Below are positions 4,810 to 6,374 of a DNA stretch of 6,374 nucleotides, in pieces (position 1 is the stretch's first letter; every line of letters starts with the position of its first letter). The notes under the pieces were generated by a model. It was not told the DNA's origin. It saw nothing but the letters and a program-made list of their open reading frames with translations, and searched no databases. The stretch covers positions 1-6,374 of the forward strand of contig CAYNJW010000024.1 of NCBI GenBank assembly GCA_964397665.1. Direction: 5' to 3'. This stretch comes from CAYNJW01 sp964397665 (GTDB lineage: Archaea; Nanobdellota; Nanobdellia; Pacearchaeales; GW2011-AR1). The position numbers and the translations under genes are program-made.

Positions 4810-6162
4810 ATGAAAAAAATACTATCTGTTTTACTAATGTTCGTAATGATTAGTTTTGTTACTGCAACAACAATAGAAGAGAATAATATTCATAGTGCTA
4901 TAATTCCAGAATTAAATCATCCTGCAGAGGTTGAATTGGTTTTAAATGATATTTTAGAAGGAGATTATGATGTTTTTACTTTGAATAATGTATTGATTAA
5001 ACCAATAGAATCTTTTAAGTTGAGTAAAGGTTCAAATATTTTGAAATTAAAAGTTTATCCAACTTCAGCGTTAGATGTTCTTGGAAATTATGCTTTTACT
5101 TATAATCTTAGAAAAACCACTGGAGAAATTTATGAAAGCACAATGAATGTAAAAATTGTTCCAGTTACAGAAGCTTTTGAAGTTTCATCAGGACCTATAG
5201 ATTTAGATACTAATAGTTTTAAATTTTATATAAAAAATAAAGCTGATGCAAATTTAGAAAATTTAAGTTTTAAATTTTCTTCTCAACTATTTAATTTGGA
5301 AAAAACAATCAGTTTGAATGCTTTTGAAACAAAATGGTTTGATGTAGAAGTTGAAAATTTTCAGAAAGTTGAAGCAGGTTCTTATTTAGTTGATGTCGAT
5401 GTTAAAACACCTGCTGGTTGGAAATCTTTTGAGGGTAAAATTTTCATAGGCGAAAAGAAAGGAATAGAATCTTCGGAAGACGTTTCAGGGTTTTTTATAA
5501 AAACTCAAAGAATTGAAAGATTCAATAAAGGAAATGTTATAGAAGAGGTTCTTATAAATGTTAATCGTGGAGCATTTAGCAGATTATTTACAACATTTAA
5601 TATTGCACCTGACAATGTTAATAGGGACGGATTAAGTGTAACTTATTCTTGGAATAAAAAACTTGGACCTGGAGAAAAAATAATTATTAAAGCAAAAACA
5701 AATTATTTTATTCCTTTTTTAATTTTATTAGCTTTGGTTTTGTTATATATTGGTTATAAAAAATATACGACTAAAAAACTCGAAATCTTGAAATCCGTTT
5801 CACCAGTAAGGACTAAGGGCGGACATTTCGCTTTAAGAGTTAAATTATTAATAAAAGCTAAAGAGTCTCTTGAGAATGTTTCTTTAATAGATAAAATTCC
5901 AAATATTGTTAAAGTTCATGAAAAATTTGAAACTTCTAAACCAGATAAAATTGATGTTAAGAATCGAAGAATAGAATGGAATTTAGGAGATTTACAGGCT
6001 AACGAGGAGAGATCATTTAGTTATATTGTTTATTCTAAAATAGGTATTGTTGGTAAATTTGCACTTCCAGAAGCTGTATCTGTTTTTGAAAAAGAAGGTG
6101 AAATTCACGAAGTTAAATCGAATAGTGTTTATTTTTTATCTGAGCAAACATCAAAAGATTAA
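4810..6162 (+). CDS. Signal-peptide, single-anchor protein with beta-sandwich-like domains
   Basis: This 450-residue protein starts with a signal peptide: KK, then a hydrophobic core LSVLLMFVMISFV, with likely cleavage near VTAT at 17-20. Residues 20-295 are beta-rich and predicted outside the cell; regions near 25-117 and 120-215 read like Ig/NEW3-type sandwiches (GSNILKLKVYP, GNYAFTYNLR, LENLSFKFSS, AGSYLVDVDVKTPAGW). One membrane helix follows at about 299-316 (YFIPFLILLALVLLYIGY) with a basic stop-transfer sequence, KKYTTKK. Residues 325-445 form another sandwich-like domain, LENVSLIDKIP...IEWNLGDLQANEERSFSYIV, resembling DUF11-type repeats. With an N-terminal signal peptide and one anchor this last domain should be cytoplasmic, unusual for that fold. 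The protein probably acts in envelope structure or adhesion, but no catalytic or binding site is visible. The gene stands alone between its own promoter and the tRNA. Confidence 0.75.
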   Translation: MKKILSVLLMFVMISFVTATTIEENNIHSAIIPELNHPAEVELVLNDILEGDYDVFTLNNVLIKPIESFKLSKGSNILKLKVYPTSALDVLGNYAFTYNLRKTTGEIYESTMNVKIVPVTEAFEVSSGPIDLDTNSFKFYIKNKADANLENLSFKFSSQLFNLEKTISLNAFETKWFDVEVENFQKVEAGSYLVDVDVKTPAGWKSFEGKIFIGEKKGIESSEDVSGFFIKTQRIERFNKGNVIEEVLINVNRGAFSRLFTTFNIAPDNVNRDGLSVTYSWNKKLGPGEKIIIKAKTNYFIPFLILLALVLLYIGYKKYTTKKLEILKSVSPVRTKGGHFALRVKLLIKAKESLENVSLIDKIPNIVKVHEKFETSKPDKIDVKNRRIEWNLGDLQANEERSFSYIVYSKIGIVGKFALPEAVSVFEKEGEIHEVKSNSVYFLSEQTSKD

Positions 6163-6177
6163 ATCTGTAACCAACAT

Positions 6178-6188
6178 CTTTAAAAATA
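6178..6188 (+). promoter_or_regulatory. TATA box of the tRNA-Tyr gene
   Basis: CTTTAAAAATA begins 32 nt before the first base of the tRNA and shares its core with the protein-gene boxes. With the same box-to-start distance, transcription would begin only 2-3 nt before the mature 5' end, leaving a very short leader for RNase P. The T-rich spacer 6194-6207 may also end the transcript of the gene at 4810. Confidence 0.55.
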
Positions 6189-6209
6189 GAAATTCTTTTT
6201 ATTCTTTAT

Positions 6210-6359
6210 CCCTCTATAGCTCAACGGTAGAGCGCGTGGCTGTAGAATAGTGTTGACGTTTCCACTTCTTTGTGGTTAGGATGATACACAATTAGTCCGT
6301 GACAAACGGCTTTGCGATGCAGAGCCCGCGTTATCCCAGTTCGATTCTGGGTGGAGGGA
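6210..6359 (+). tRNA. tRNA-Tyr (GTA), interrupted by an intron
   Basis: The gene folds into a full cloverleaf once 6246-6324 is removed, leaving 71 nt. The acceptor stem pairs CCCTCTA (6210-6216) with TGGAGGG (6352-6358), and A73 is the discriminator at 6359. The D arm is GCTC/GAGC (6219-6222 and 6230-6233) with GG in the loop. The anticodon stem is CGTGG (6235-6239) with CCGCG (6326-6330), and the anticodon GTA is at 6242-6244. The variable loop is TTAT, and the T arm is CCCAG/CTGGG around TTCGATT. C1:G72 with A73 is the identity signature of archaeal and eukaryotic tRNA-Tyr, which agrees with the anticodon. CCA is not encoded and must be added after transcription. Confidence 0.95.
6246..6324 (+). 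other. 79-nt archaeal tRNA intron at position 37/38
   Basis: The intron sits one nucleotide 3' of the anticodon, the canonical archaeal site. A bulge-helix-bulge for the splicing endonuclease can be drawn. The central 4-bp helix is CTGT (6240-6243) with GCAG (6319-6322), including one G:U pair. The 5' bulge is AGA (6244-6246) and the 3' bulge AGC (6323-6325), with cuts after the second base of each. The inner helix is weaker (ATAGTG against TTGCGAT, one mismatch). Inside are two further hairpins, CCAC/GTGG (6262-6265 and 6272-6275) and CCGT/ACGG (6297-6300 and 6306-6309). No open reading frame of note or convincing guide-RNA boxes are present. The boundaries could shift by a nucleotide. Confidence 0.85.
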
Positions 6360-6374
6360 TTTTAAATAAGATTT

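Noticed and set aside
6047..6250. Frame of 67 codons overlapping the end of the 4810 gene and entering the tRNA
   Set aside because: It runs out of frame over the coding end and into the tRNA-Tyr; the C-terminal part is simply translated tRNA sequence.
6246..6324. C/D-box guide RNA inside the tRNA intron, as found in some archaeal tRNA-Trp introns
   Set aside because: ATGATAC at about 6281 partly resembles box C, but no CTGA box D occurs in the intron, so the required box pairs are missing.

Overview
The window looks like a piece of chromosome from a DPANN-type archaeon (Woesearchaeota, Pacearchaeota or a close relative). The evidence is strong AT-richness, a group II chaperonin (thermosome), a tRNA-Tyr that starts with C1:G72, has no encoded CCA and carries an intron at 37/38, and small DPANN-style membrane and secreted proteins. 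No coding start has a convincing Shine-Dalgarno sequence. Instead almost every start has a TATA-like box (consensus CTTTAWAAA) whose first base lies 30 or 31 nt upstream of the ATG, the geometry expected for leaderless mRNAs. The lineage is inferred from style, not from a marker gene.

Layout. Positions 1-38 probably hold the last codons of an upstream gene. Three rightward genes follow: a DUF2238/YjdF-like multi-pass membrane protein (145-750), a two-helix small membrane protein (782-1015) and a transglutaminase-like Cys/His protein (1022-1486). The thermosome subunit gene (3107-1512) runs leftward and converges on them. A divergent promoter region (3108-3205) separates it from a rightward block: a conserved-looking soluble protein of unknown function (3206-3706), an unrecognised 325-residue protein (3778-4755), a signal-peptide protein with one membrane anchor and beta-sandwich-like domains (4810-6162), and an intron-containing tRNA-Tyr(GTA) (6210-6359).

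The most interesting feature is a perfect 20-bp direct repeat. It forms the last codons of the 3206-3706 gene and recurs 1,062 bp downstream, just after the unrecognised gene. The second copy could still encode the same C-terminus (NLEGRK plus a stop), so the orphan gene at 3778-4755 looks inserted into the 3' end of its neighbour with the target end duplicated, as at attachment sites of integrative elements. No recombinase is recognisable, so mechanism and mobility are inference.

Working relationships are weak. Most genes appear to have their own promoter, so the window is mainly a series of single-gene units. Only the 782-1015/1022-1486 pair, 6 nt apart, is a likely co-transcribed unit. The chaperonin and tRNA are housekeeping genes; the three membrane or secreted proteins point to envelope functions that cannot be specified here.
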